64,000 nt of DNA from Oscillospiraceae bacterium (GTDB lineage: Bacteria; Bacillota; Clostridia; Oscillospirales; Oscillospiraceae), in the NCBI GenBank assembly GCA_016293865.1, contig JAEDDG010000003.1:36067-100066 (forward strand), in the 5' to 3' direction. This document shows positions 25,049 to 34,500 of this stretch, one piece after another (the stretch's first letter is position 1; the number at the start of each line of letters is the position of its first letter). A program made the position numbers and the translations under genes. The notes below the pieces were generated by a model. The model was not told the origin of the DNA and ran no database searches. It saw only the letters and a program-made list of their open reading frames with translations.

Positions 25049-26794
25049 TTATCCTCCGTACCCTTTTTTTCGTCTGATCAGTTCGGCGGCAGCCGCCAGG
25101 TCGTCCGGCGCGGTCTTTTTCAGCCGCTGCATCCTGATTTTTTCTATGTAATCGCTCATGGCCTGCTCCGCATTGCCCATGGAGACAGGCTTCTGCGAAA
25201 TTTCCGTCAGCCGCGAAATTTCCTCCGGCTCCAGCTCGCCGGACAGCGACGGAATGGCCGTCTGCCGGCCGGCAGACGCCCGGGATTTGATCAGCCCAAA
25301 GACCTTCCCGAGAAACGGCGAAGAAAAATCTTCCGCGCAAAGACGCGCATCGTCTGGAAGCAGAGCCGGGTCTGCCAGAAGCAGCCGGATCACGCCCTCC
25401 TCTGCCGCCGCTGAATAAACATCCTCATAGCGGATGGAGCGCTCTCTGGGCTGAACCGTCACCGACGGGCGGATTTCATAGCGTTCGCGTTTTTTCTTTT
25501 CCTCCGCCAGCCGCCTTTTGAACGCCCTGTTCACTTCGCTGGCCACAGCCTCCGGCGTCACGCCGGCCATGGCCGCCACCCTTCCGCCGTAGACCTCCCG
25601 CTCCACCGCGTTGGGCAGGCCTGAGAGCATCTGCGTGGCCTCCTTCAGGAACTGGACGCGCTGCTCGTCATTTTCAAGGTCATATTTGCTTTTGATGGCC
25701 AGGATCTGATAATCAATGCTGTTCTCGCTCTGATTCAGAAGGACACGGAATGCATCCGGCCCGTTTTTCTGCAAAAACTCATCCGGATCCTTGGCTCCGG
25801 TCACATGCAGAACCTTCACATTGATCCCCGTGCTCTCCAGAATGCCGATGGCGCGTTTGGCCGCCTTCACGCCGGCCTCATCCGCATCATAGGAAATCAC
25901 AACATTTTCCGTATAGCGCGCCATCAGCCGCGCCTGCTCCGGCGTCAGCGACGTTCCAAGCGACGCAACTGCACAGTCAAATCCCGCCTGATGCAGGGAG
26001 ACGACATCGATATTTCCCTCAGCCAGAATCAGCATGCCCTGTTTTGTCCGCTTGGCCAGATTCAGGGCGAACAGGTTTCTGCTCTTGCTGAAAACAAGCG
26101 TGTCCGGCGAGTTCAGATATTTGGGCTCGCCGTCCCCCAGAATGCGCCCTGAAAACCCGATTACACTGCCGCGGATATCAATGACCGGAAACATCAGCCG
26201 GTTGCGGAACGTATCGTAAATCCCGCCGGTCTTGTTTTTCTTTGCCAGCCCCGCATCCACCAGTTCATAGGCGGTATAGCCCTTTCTGGTCATGGCATCC
26301 GTCAGGCTGTTCCATGCGTCCGGCGCGGCGCCCAGGCCAAAACGCCTGACCATGGCGGCAGTGATGCCGCGGCGGTTGATGTACTCAACAGCGGCGCGGC
26401 CTTCCGGTTTTGACAGGTTCTCATAAAAAAAACGGGCTGCATCCCGGTTCAGTTCCAGCATTCTGGACCGGCGGCCGCGGCCGCCGGAAGCGTCGTCATC
26501 TTCCGGCACGTCCAGGTTGGCGCGCCTGGCCAGGAAGCGGACAGCATCCGGATAGGAAAGATTCTCAATTTCCATGATGAAATTGATCACACCGCCGCCT
26601 TTGCCGCAGCCGAAACAGTGATAGATCTGCTTGTCCGGCGACACGGAAAAGGACGGCGTCTTTTCACTGTGAAACGGACACAGGCCGAACAGGTTGCTTC
26701 CGCTGCGCTTCGTCAGGGCCACATAGCCGCCGACCACATCGACGATATCGCTGCGGGCAATCAGCTCATCCAGAAAACGCTCCGGAAAAGCCAT
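25049..26794 (-). CDS. dnaG: DNA primase
   Basis: Makes RNA primers at the replication fork. The 581-residue protein has the CHC2 zinc finger (LCPFHSEKTPSFSVSP, then HCFGCGKGG), the primase core, a Toprim domain (LILAEGNIDVVSLHQAGFD; VISYDADEAG) and a C-terminal helicase-binding region. It stands directly before rpoD and after the dgt-type gene. Confidence 0.98.
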   Translation of the reverse strand: MAFPERFLDELIARSDIVDVVGGYVALTKRSGSNLFGLCPFHSEKTPSFSVSPDKQIYHCFGCGKGGGVINFIMEIENLSYPDAVRFLARRANLDVPEDDDASGGRGRRSRMLELNRDAARFFYENLSKPEGRAAVEYINRRGITAAMVRRFGLGAAPDAWNSLTDAMTRKGYTAYELVDAGLAKKNKTGGIYDTFRNRLMFPVIDIRGSVIGFSGRILGDGEPKYLNSPDTLVFSKSRNLFALNLAKRTKQGMLILAEGNIDVVSLHQAGFDCAVASLGTSLTPEQARLMARYTENVVISYDADEAGVKAAKRAIGILESTGINVKVLHVTGAKDPDEFLQKNGPDAFRVLLNQSENSIDYQILAIKSKYDLENDEQRVQFLKEATQMLSGLPNAVEREVYGGRVAAMAGVTPEAVASEVNRAFKRRLAEEKKKRERYEIRPSVTVQPRERSIRYEDVYSAAAEEGVIRLLLADPALLPDDARLCAEDFSSPFLGKVFGLIKSRASAGRQTAIPSLSGELEPEEISRLTEISQKPVSMGNAEQAMSDYIEKIRMQRLKKTAPDDLAAAAELIRRKKGYGG

Positions 26795-26854
26795 GGCTTC
26801 CCTCCTCCCATTATTTCCAAATTGCCGTTTCTGATACTGAAAGAAAGCAAAAAC

Positions 26855-27868
26855 TCACAAAACAGACCAGGAAGACGGAATAAAAATTTCGCTGAATTTG
26901 CTGACGGCAAAATGATCCGTCATTCCGGACACGTAGTCGCAGACGGCCCGTGCAAGGCCGTCGTCCGCCGCAATGGTCCGGTAATCCTCCGGAAGCTTCT
27001 CCGGGTGGGCGGTATAGTACTCAAAAATGGCGCTGAGAATCCCGTAAACCTTGGATTCCTCGCTTTTGCATTTCATATTCAGATAAACGTTGCAGTACAT
27101 GAAATCGTGAAACGTATCCATCACAGCGGCAACCTGCGGACCCATGCACACAACGCCCCTGTGGTAACTGGCCTCAACGATATCACGGATGGCCGTATCA
27201 ATCCGCACACTGTAACGGCCGCCCAGAACGCCGCTGATCTCCTCCGGTATGTCCCGGTCGGACAGAATCCCGGCGCGCGCCGCGTCGTCCACGTCATGGT
27301 TTATGTATGCGATTCTGTCTGCCAGACGCACAACCTGCCCCTCCAGCGTATCGGCCAGCGGGTCGTTCGTATGGCGGACAATGCCGTTGCGCACCTCGGC
27401 CGTCAGATTCAGGCCGCGGCCGTCCTTCTCCAGCCGGTCCACCACGCGCAGGCTCTGCTCATAATGACGGAATCCTCCACTGTCCTCCATCAGAATATTC
27501 AGCGCCCGTTCGCCGGCATGGCCGAAGGGCGTGTGGCCCAAGTCATGGCCCAGCGCAATGGCCTCCGTCAGATCCTCATTGAGCTCCAGCGCCCGTGAAA
27601 TCGTCCGTGCAATCCGCGTGACCTCCAGCGTATGGGTCAGCCGCGTCCGGTAATGATCCCCTTCCGGCTGCAGGAAAACCTGGGTTTTGTGCTTCAGCCG
27701 GCGGAAAGACTTGCTGTGCGTAATGCGGTCAATGTCCCTTTGGAAACAGGTCCGCACCTCGCACGCCGGCTCCGGACGGACACGCCCCGCAGATTCACGG
27801 GCCAGCTTGCCGTATGGGCAGATCATGTATTCCTCCAGTTTTTCGCGTTTTTCCCGGATGTTCAGCAT
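26855..27868 (-). CDS. dgt: Deoxyguanosinetriphosphate triphosphohydrolase-like HD protein
   Basis: HD-domain dNTP triphosphohydrolase that removes triphosphate from deoxynucleotides. The 337-residue protein has THTLEVTRIARTISRAL, then the HD pair in ALGHDLGHTPFGHAGERAL, as in the dGTPase family that usually precedes dnaG in Clostridia. The frame stays open 26 codons upstream, but the ATG at 27868 with GGAAGGGG and the sequence EEYMICPYGKLARESAGR fit family starts. Substrate preference cannot be read from the sequence. Confidence 0.9.
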   Translation of the reverse strand: MLNIREKREKLEEYMICPYGKLARESAGRVRPEPACEVRTCFQRDIDRITHSKSFRRLKHKTQVFLQPEGDHYRTRLTHTLEVTRIARTISRALELNEDLTEAIALGHDLGHTPFGHAGERALNILMEDSGGFRHYEQSLRVVDRLEKDGRGLNLTAEVRNGIVRHTNDPLADTLEGQVVRLADRIAYINHDVDDAARAGILSDRDIPEEISGVLGGRYSVRIDTAIRDIVEASYHRGVVCMGPQVAAVMDTFHDFMYCNVYLNMKCKSEESKVYGILSAIFEYYTAHPEKLPEDYRTIAADDGLARAVCDYVSGMTDHFAVSKFSEIFIPSSWSVL

Positions 27869-27995
27869 AACGCGTCCCCTTCCCGCAGTTTTCAGACCGC
27901 ACTGTTTGTATATACGCCGCAGACCGCCGAAACCCTCTTTTTTCACGGAATAATTTCGCGGGCGCGCAAAGCGCCCGCATATACCCGCCGTTCAG

Positions 27996-28715
27996 TCAAA
28001 GAGCGGCAAGAATCTCGCCCACTTTTCCCCGCAGGAGAAGATCGGCGCTGTCGTCCATTCCCGTTGCATCCCTGTTGATCAGCACCAGCGGTCCCCGTCT
28101 GCGGTCGAAAAAGCGCAGCAGCCCCGCCGCCGGATATACGGTCAGCGACGTGCCGGCGACCAGCAGCAGATCCGCCTGCTCAATGGCCCGGACGGCGCCG
28201 TTCAGGACTTTCTCGTCCAGCCCTTCTTCATAAAGCACCACATCCGGCTTGATCACACCGCCGCAGCCGCACAGCGGCACACCCGTACTGTTCAGTATGG
28301 CCTGCACAGGATAGGCCTGTCCGCAGTGTACACAGTGATTGCGCAGGACGCTGCCGTGCAGCTCAAAAACGCGCCGGCTTCCGGCCGCCTGATGCAGTCC
28401 GTCAATATTCTGCGTCACAACGGCAGACAGCTTCCCCTCCTGCTCCCAGCGGGCCAGGGTCAGATGCGCGGCATTGGGTTTCGCCTCCGGAAAGAGCATT
28501 TTCTCCCGGTAAAACCTGAAAAACGCCTCCGTATGCGCGTAAAAATATGTATGGCTCAGGATTGTCTCCGGCGGCACATCGTATTTCTGGCTGTACAGGC
28601 CGTCCACACTCCGGAAATCCGGCAATCCGCTCTCCGTTGAAACGCCTGCGCCGCCGAAAAACACAATGCGGCTGCTGCGGCTGACATATTCCCGCAGCCG
28701 GTCAGTTCCTGTCAT
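27996..28715 (-). CDS. NAD-dependent protein deacylase, sirtuin family
   Basis: Removes acyl groups from lysines using NAD+. The 239-residue protein shows the NAD-binding GGAGVSTESGLPDFRS, the catalytic TQNIDGLHQAAGS with His in the following ELHGS, a zinc module made of CVHC and CGCG, and GTSLTVYPAAGL. The ATG at 28715 has GGAGG; it overlaps the yigZ end by 14 bases, so the two are coupled. Zinc spacing is slightly unusual, CxC in the second pair. Confidence 0.95.
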   Translation of the reverse strand: MTGTDRLREYVSRSSRIVFFGGAGVSTESGLPDFRSVDGLYSQKYDVPPETILSHTYFYAHTEAFFRFYREKMLFPEAKPNAAHLTLARWEQEGKLSAVVTQNIDGLHQAAGSRRVFELHGSVLRNHCVHCGQAYPVQAILNSTGVPLCGCGGVIKPDVVLYEEGLDEKVLNGAVRAIEQADLLLVAGTSLTVYPAAGLLRFFDRRRGPLVLINRDATGMDDSADLLLRGKVGEILAAL

Positions 28716-29352
28716 CTTTTCCGCCTCCAATACGCACGGCCCTGTATTCTTCATCCACATAATCCGGGCAGACCGTGCCTGCCGTCATGTCAACCACTCT
28801 TGTACAGAATGCATCGGCACTTTCCTCCGGCAAAAGCGCAGTAATCACGATATCTGCGCCGTAGTCCGTGTCCTCCGTTACAGCTCCGAAGGACTCAAGC
28901 TCCAGCCGGATGCGTTCAAACTGTCCGTAGCTGCACCCGATCAGATAGCGTTTCCACAACCCCATCACGGATATGCCCGCCGCATCCAGCGCCAGCTTTG
29001 CCGCCGCGCCGTAAGCCCGCACAAGGCCGCCCGCACCCAGCAGAATGCCGCCGAAATACCGTGTGACCACACAGCAGACATTGAATATCCCGGCGCTGCG
29101 GAAAACGTTCAGCGTCGGCATGCCGGACGTTCCCTGAGGCTCTCCGTCATCCGAATAGCGCATGATCCCGCCCGTGCGCAGAATATAGGCGTATACATTA
29201 TGCGTGGCGTCCCAGTGCTGTTCACGCATCTGCCGGATGCAGGCAACCGCTTCCGCCTCTGTCTCCACCGGCCAGACCCGGCTGATAAATCTGGAATGGC
29301 GCTCCACCAGCTCAGCCTGGCCAAAGCCGGCAGGTATCCGGTAGCGGATCAT
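28702..29352 (-). CDS. YigZ/IMPACT family protein
   Basis: 216-residue protein of the YigZ (UPF0029) family, related to eukaryotic IMPACT; its bacterial role is not established. The family core is clear: SRFISRVWPVETEAEA, NVYAYILR, YSDDGEPQGTSGMP, VVTRYFGGILLGAGGLVRAY. The ATG overlaps the hflX stop by four bases. It lies in the hflX-yigZ-sirtuin-dgt-dnaG-rpoD row. Confidence 0.93.
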   Translation of the reverse strand: MIRYRIPAGFGQAELVERHSRFISRVWPVETEAEAVACIRQMREQHWDATHNVYAYILRTGGIMRYSDDGEPQGTSGMPTLNVFRSAGIFNVCCVVTRYFGGILLGAGGLVRAYGAAAKLALDAAGISVMGLWKRYLIGCSYGQFERIRLELESFGAVTEDTDYGADIVITALLPEESADAFCTRVVDMTAGTVCPDYVDEEYRAVRIGGGKDDRN

Positions 29353-30596
29353 ATCTCCACCGGCGCGAGATACGCGCGGACACGGCCGTAAAGATCGGGA
29401 TTTACCACAGCCTCCACCTCAATCCATTCGCTGCTGTAATCCACGCGCAGCACCTGTGCCTCACTGTGAAGCGTATCCAGCAGCCCGCCCTTTGCATACG
29501 GCAGGCGGAGCACAACTTTTCTCTTTCCTTTGTCCAGGCATTTTTCAACCATGTCCACAAGCTTTTCCAGGCCTTCGCCGCTTCTGGCCGAAATGGAAAC
29601 GATATTCTCACCGTGGGGGATGATTTCCGCCGGACATAAATCCGCTTTGTTGAACGCCTCAATCCGCGGCGTTGCGTCCGCACCCAGCTGCGAGATCAGC
29701 TGGTCAACCACGCCGGCCTGAAGCTGCCACTCCGGATTGGACACATCAATCACATGGATCAGGAGATCGGCATACTTCAGCTCCTCCAGCGTTGCCTTGA
29801 ACGCCTCCACCAGATGATGGGGCAGCTTGCGGATAAAGCCAACCGTGTCTGACAGCAGAACCTCCATGGTCGGGCTGATCTGCAGGCGTCTGGTGGTGGT
29901 GTCCAGCGTATCAAACAGCCGGTTTCTGGCCGGTATGCCGGCATCCGTCAGTTTGTTGAGAAGCGTGGATTTGCCGGCGTTCGTGTATCCGACCAGCGCC
30001 ACCACGGGCATTCCGTTCTTTTCCCGGAGCCGCCGCTGTGTGCCGCGCACTTTGCGCACATCCTCCAGTTCCTGCTCCAGCTTGTCAATTTTCCGGCGGA
30101 TGTGCCGGCGGTCGGTCTCCAGCTGGGTTTCGCCGGGACCGCGGGTCCCGATCGGGCTGGAGCCGCCCGACGCCGTCTGCCGCACAAGGTGGGACCACAT
30201 GCCGGTCAGTCTGGGCAGCAGATATTTGTACTGTGCCAGCTCCACCTGAAGCCGTCCTTCCCGGGTCTGCGCACGCTGCGCAAAAATATCCAGAATCAGC
30301 GCGCTGCGGTCAATCACCCGCACGCCCAGGTCCTCCGAAAGCGCCCGCATCTGAGACGGAGACAGTTCGTTGTCCAGCACAGCCAGCGTGCATTCCTCCC
30401 TGTCCACAATCTCCTTCAGCTCGCGGACCTTGCCGCCGCCGATGAAGCTGCGCGGATCCGGCGCAGGACGGAACTGCAGCGCACGGCCGACACAGACGCC
30501 GCCAGCCGTTTCCAGAAGCGCAGCCAGCTCATCCAGACTCTCTTCCGTGGAGCGCTCGCTGCGCTCCATGCTGTCGGCGCTCAGGCCGGCAATCAC
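29349..30596 (-). CDS. hflX: GTPase HflX
   Basis: Ribosome-associated GTPase that splits stalled ribosomes. The protein has the N-terminal HflX domain (LDNELSPSQMRALSEDLGV, FAQRAQTREGRLQVELAQYK), the linker GTRGPGETQLETDRR and the G domain with GYTNAGKSTLLN, DTVGFIRKLP and FNKADL. The start is uncertain. The first usable codon is GTG at 30596, but the frame continues upstream with residues that look like the family N-terminus (EKDLERA). The GTG overlaps the stop of a 19-codon mini-ORF (GTGA), which itself overlaps the flavin reductase stop (ATGA). Confidence 0.93.
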   Translation of the reverse strand: MIAGLSADSMERSERSTEESLDELAALLETAGGVCVGRALQFRPAPDPRSFIGGGKVRELKEIVDREECTLAVLDNELSPSQMRALSEDLGVRVIDRSALILDIFAQRAQTREGRLQVELAQYKYLLPRLTGMWSHLVRQTASGGSSPIGTRGPGETQLETDRRHIRRKIDKLEQELEDVRKVRGTQRRLREKNGMPVVALVGYTNAGKSTLLNKLTDAGIPARNRLFDTLDTTTRRLQISPTMEVLLSDTVGFIRKLPHHLVEAFKATLEELKYADLLIHVIDVSNPEWQLQAGVVDQLISQLGADATPRIEAFNKADLCPAEIIPHGENIVSISARSGEGLEKLVDMVEKCLDKGKRKVVLRLPYAKGGLLDTLHSEAQVLRVDYSSEWIEVEAVVNPDLYGRVRAYLAPVEI

Positions 30597-30648
30597 GGCG
30601 CGCTCAAGATCCTTTTCACACGTAACCTTCGTATCGATATAAATCGCC

Positions 30649-31161
30649 TCATTTTCTCAGAATGTCAATCATCTCTCCGAAATAGACGCAGTGGTAATCC
30701 TCCGCCGGATAGTTGGACAAAAGCTCCGGCAGCACAAATTCCTCCGGACGGATCGCGCCCGCATAAAGCTTCCGGCAGACAAGCACCTGCTGCGCCTGTT
30801 CAAAATAGACGCCGCCCTTTTCTCCGGAGACAGGCGTCAGTCCGGTTTCCCGGACTTTATCGCAGTCACGGCCGCTGCGCTTTCCGCAGAAGTTCAGCGC
30901 ATCTCTGTATTCTTCCCCGAAAAAGCTGCAGGTAAAGATCTCCTCGCGGTCGATGAATTCCCGCGTGTAGCGCTGCGGCCGCACGAACAAAATTGCAACC
31001 GGCTTGTTCCACATTACACCCATTGCGCCCCAGCTGGCCGTCATCATGTTCAGTTTATCCTGTGTGCCGGCAGCAATGAGCATCCACTTTTTCCCAATGT
31101 CGTCAAAGACATTCCCCTGCAGCTGCTCCGGTCTGATGTGCGTAAACGCAGTTTCCCTCAT
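30649..31161 (-). CDS. Flavin reductase-like domain protein
   Basis: A 170-residue FMN-binding split-barrel protein. LNMMTASWGAMGVMWNKPVA and FVRPQRYTREFIDREEIFTC are typical of the flavin reductase-like family (FlrR/flavoredoxin type) common in anaerobes. It may reduce FMN or act as a flavin electron carrier; the partner is unknown. The ATG has GGAGG. It lies upstream of hflX with linked start and stop signals. Confidence 0.85.
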   Translation of the reverse strand: MRETAFTHIRPEQLQGNVFDDIGKKWMLIAAGTQDKLNMMTASWGAMGVMWNKPVAILFVRPQRYTREFIDREEIFTCSFFGEEYRDALNFCGKRSGRDCDKVRETGLTPVSGEKGGVYFEQAQQVLVCRKLYAGAIRPEEFVLPELLSNYPAEDYHCVYFGEMIDILRK

Positions 31162-31238
31162 GTTCCCGCCTCCAAATCATTTTACGGTTTATACAATTAT
31201 ACAATACCTGCACCGGCGATTTCAACGCAGAAGCAAGC

Positions 31239-31269
31239 AAAAGCCGCCCCGCAGTGCGGAACGGCTTTT
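31239..31269 (-). terminator. Terminator of rpmE
   Basis: AAAAGCCG and CGGCTTTT enclose an inner CGCA/GCGG pairing. On the minus strand it ends in TTTTGCTTGC, a modest T run. Confidence 0.6.
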
Positions 31270-31284
31270 GAATCGCAGCTTTGA

Positions 31285-31485
31285 TTATTTAAGACCGAAC
31301 TTTTTGTTGAACTTATCAACGCGTCCGCTTGTATCTACCAGCTTCTGCTTGCCGGTATAAAAGGGGTGACACTTGGAGCAGATTTCTACCTTGATATCCT
31401 TCTTCGTGCTTCCCGTCTCAAAAACTGCACCGCAAGCGCACTTGATAGTCGTCTGCTGATAATTAGGATGGATCCCTTCCTTCAT
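31285..31485 (-). CDS. rpmE: 50S ribosomal protein L31
   Basis: Large-subunit ribosomal protein of 66 residues: MKEGIHPNYQQTTIKCACGA, then EICSKCHPFYTGKQKLVDTS. The CxC...CxxC cysteines mark the zinc-binding (C+) form. The ATG at 31485 has AGAGGTG. It has its own promoter within 80 bases. Confidence 0.98.
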   Translation of the reverse strand: MKEGIHPNYQQTTIKCACGAVFETGSTKKDIKVEICSKCHPFYTGKQKLVDTSGRVDKFNKKFGLK

Positions 31486-31533
31486 GCTGTTCACCTCTTT
31501 CGTATCGTCATTATCACACACAGTGCATCGTGT

Positions 31534-31562
31534 ATTTTAGCATAGGATGCCGCAAAATGCAA
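31534..31562 (-). promoter_or_regulatory. SigA-type promoter of rpmE
   Basis: On the minus strand TTGCAT (31562-31557), 17-bp spacer and TAAAAT (31539-31534), immediately after the addA stop. Confidence 0.75.
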
Positions 31563-31581
31563 CAGTCTTTCAAAAAAAATT

Positions 31582-34500
31582 TCATTCCTGCATGTACACC
31601 GCGCAGCCCGTGCGCAGGAAAAACACCGCTTTCTCACGAACCGGCTTGCCGGTGATCCTCCGGAGCGCATAGGCGTACGCCTCCAGCTGCTCCCGGTAAC
31701 CGGCCGCGGCCGTCTCTTCCTCTCCTGCGCGCACACGGTCTGTTTTGAAATCCAGCAGCACCAGCTGTCCGTCTTCTTCAAAAAAGCAGTCCACCACGCC
31801 CTGCAGCAGCACCTGTTCGCCGTCTCCGCCGGCGAGAAAACGCCCGGCGTCAACCAAAAGCGAAAATTTGAACTCCCTGTGCACATCAGCGGCCTGCGCC
31901 ACACGGCGGCCCAGATCGGAGCGGTAAAAGCGCTCAAGCATCAGCGGATCGATGGCCTCAAGCTGCCGTCCGGTCAGAATTCCTTCCTGCAGCAGCCTTT
32001 GAAGCTCCTGCCGCACGCCGCAGGCAGCTGCCTGATCCGGACGGATAAACTGCAGCGCCAGATGAACCGCTGTGCCGCGCTCAGCCGGCGTCAGCTTCCG
32101 CGCCGCGGCGAAATCCGGGCGTCTGTACTCTGCGGCACGCGCCGGCGCAAACGCCGGCTGCGCCTGCTGCGCGGCCTCCTCGTCCGTCTCGCGTCCCTTG
32201 AGTTCCGTTGCCGTCAGCTTGGACGGGATGTCCACAGCCCGGGCATGCGGGTACCTGTAAGCAAGCCTGCGTGCAATATCCGCTGCCGCCGGCAGCTCAT
32301 CCGCCGTTTCCGGCAAAGCGCTCCGGGGTACAGGCGCGGCATCGGCCGGCGCATCCGCCTTTTCCGGACGGACAAGGCGCATATCCCAGCAGCCCGGCGT
32401 CAACGGTCCGGCATTTTCCGGATCCGTCATCCTGCCGGCTTCCGGCCGGGTCAGCGCCGCAAGCAGAACCCATTCCGCCATGGACTGCGCGCCCTCCAGC
32501 ACCTGCGGCGCCAGCGGCTGCGCCGCGTCCGCCCGGAGCTTTTCAAGCTTTTTTTCCGCCTCCCTGTATGCGCAGGTCATGACAAGCTTTTCCTTGGCCC
32601 GGGTCATGGCGACGTAAAGCACACGCAGCTCCTCGGAAAGCATCTCGCTCTGGCCGCAGGCAGCCACGGCATCCCGGGCAATGGTCGGCGTCTGAACAGA
32701 AAGCGCCCGATCCATGGCCTTCGGGCCGACACCCAGCTGCGCATGGAACAAAAGCGGCTTGCGCAAATCCATTTTGTTGAACTTCTGCGCCATTCCGGCA
32801 ATGAATACCACCGGATACTCAAGCCCTTTCGACCGGTGTATGGTGGTGATCTGCACGGCGTTCGGCTGCTGCGGCGCCGGAACGTCAGCCGGCACATCGC
32901 CGCGCTGCATCAGCTGGCGCAGGTATGTAATGAACTGGTACAGCCCTTTATAGCCGCTCTGCTCATATGTGCGGGCAGTTTCCGCCAGCAGAAGCAGATT
33001 TTCCCGCCGTGTCCCGCCGCCGGCCATGGCGCCGTAAATCCCCAGCGCGCCGGTGGTATTGTAAACATGCCAGATCAGCCGGTCGGCCGTCATATCCTCA
33101 GCCGCCGACCGGAAACCGGCCAGCCGCTCCAGGAACACACGGCACTTTTCGCTGCTCTGCCCCGCCGCCGTCAGAGCGGTATAAAAATCATCATCCGGCG
33201 CACAGAGACGGACGCTGCCGAGTTCGTCAGCCGTAAAGCCGAACAGGGGGCTTCGCAAAACGGAAATCAGAGGGATGTCCTGCCGCGGATTGTCAATAAC
33301 CGTCAGCAGTGAAATCATGCCGGAAATCTCCGCTGTCTCAAAGAATCTGCTGCCCTTGTCTGCAGACACGGGAATCCCCCGTGCAGTCAGCGCCTTCGTA
33401 TAAGTCGGGAGCTTATCCCTGACGGCACGCATCAGGATGGTAAAATCTCCGAAATCTGCCGCCCGCGTACCGCCGCTGCCGTCAGGCAGGCGCAGCGTTT
33501 TTTTCAGCTCCAGAATCCGCCCAGCGATCCATTCCGCCTCAGCCTGGATTTTATCCGGCGTCTCCTCATCGCCGTCACCGGCGCCGAGGTCAAGGACATC
33601 CAGCTCAATTTCCGGCTCAGGAGCCGGCGGATCATCTGCGCACAGACCCGGGCAGAGATATTCCCGCTCTGTATAATCCATCTCCCCGAACGCCGCAGAC
33701 ATGGCGTTCCTGAAAAAGAAATTCACGCCGTCAAGGATTCCCGGCCGGGACCGGAAGTTCCGGGACAGGACAATGCACTTCCCCTCGTCCTGCGTTTTGC
33801 TGTAGCGGGCATATTTATCCAGGAAAATTGTGGGGTCGGCCAGCCGGAAGCGGTAAATGGACTGCTTTACATCGCCGACCATAAATATATTTCTGCCCTC
33901 TCTCGAGACGGCGCGGAACACGGTGTCCTGGACTTCATTGACATCCTGATACTCGTCCACCATGATCTCCGCGTACCTGCCGGAGATTTCCTGGGCAAGC
34001 GCAGTGGGCGCGCCCGTCTCCCGGTCTGTCAGAAGACGCACGGCAAAATGCTCCAGGTCGGAAAAATCCACAAGTCCGCGCCGCTTTTTCTCCGCCGCAT
34101 ACGCCCGGTCAAAGTCCGACACCAGCAGCATGAGCGCCCGTATGGCCGGCACCGTCGACGCCAGATCTCCCAGCGCCCGCGCAGACGTACAATCGAAGCA
34201 CTCCGCCGTTTTGGCCATGCCGGCCTTGCATTTTTTGAAACGCTCCTTCAGATCCTCAAAACCTTTTGCCGGTTTTGCCTTCGGGCAGTCAAACACACAG
34301 GCCGCCGCTTCATCCCATCCGCGTGCCAGCGCCGCTGAAAACGCGCTGATGCAGCCGCGCCAGGCTTCCATCGCAGGGCCGTATTTTTCGTAAAACGCCG
34401 GCTGTTCCCGGGCGTCGCGCAAAAGCGCATCCATATACGCCTGCCAATACGCGGTATTCCGCTTTGCGCGCTCCAGCAGATACGCTCCCCAGACGGTCGA

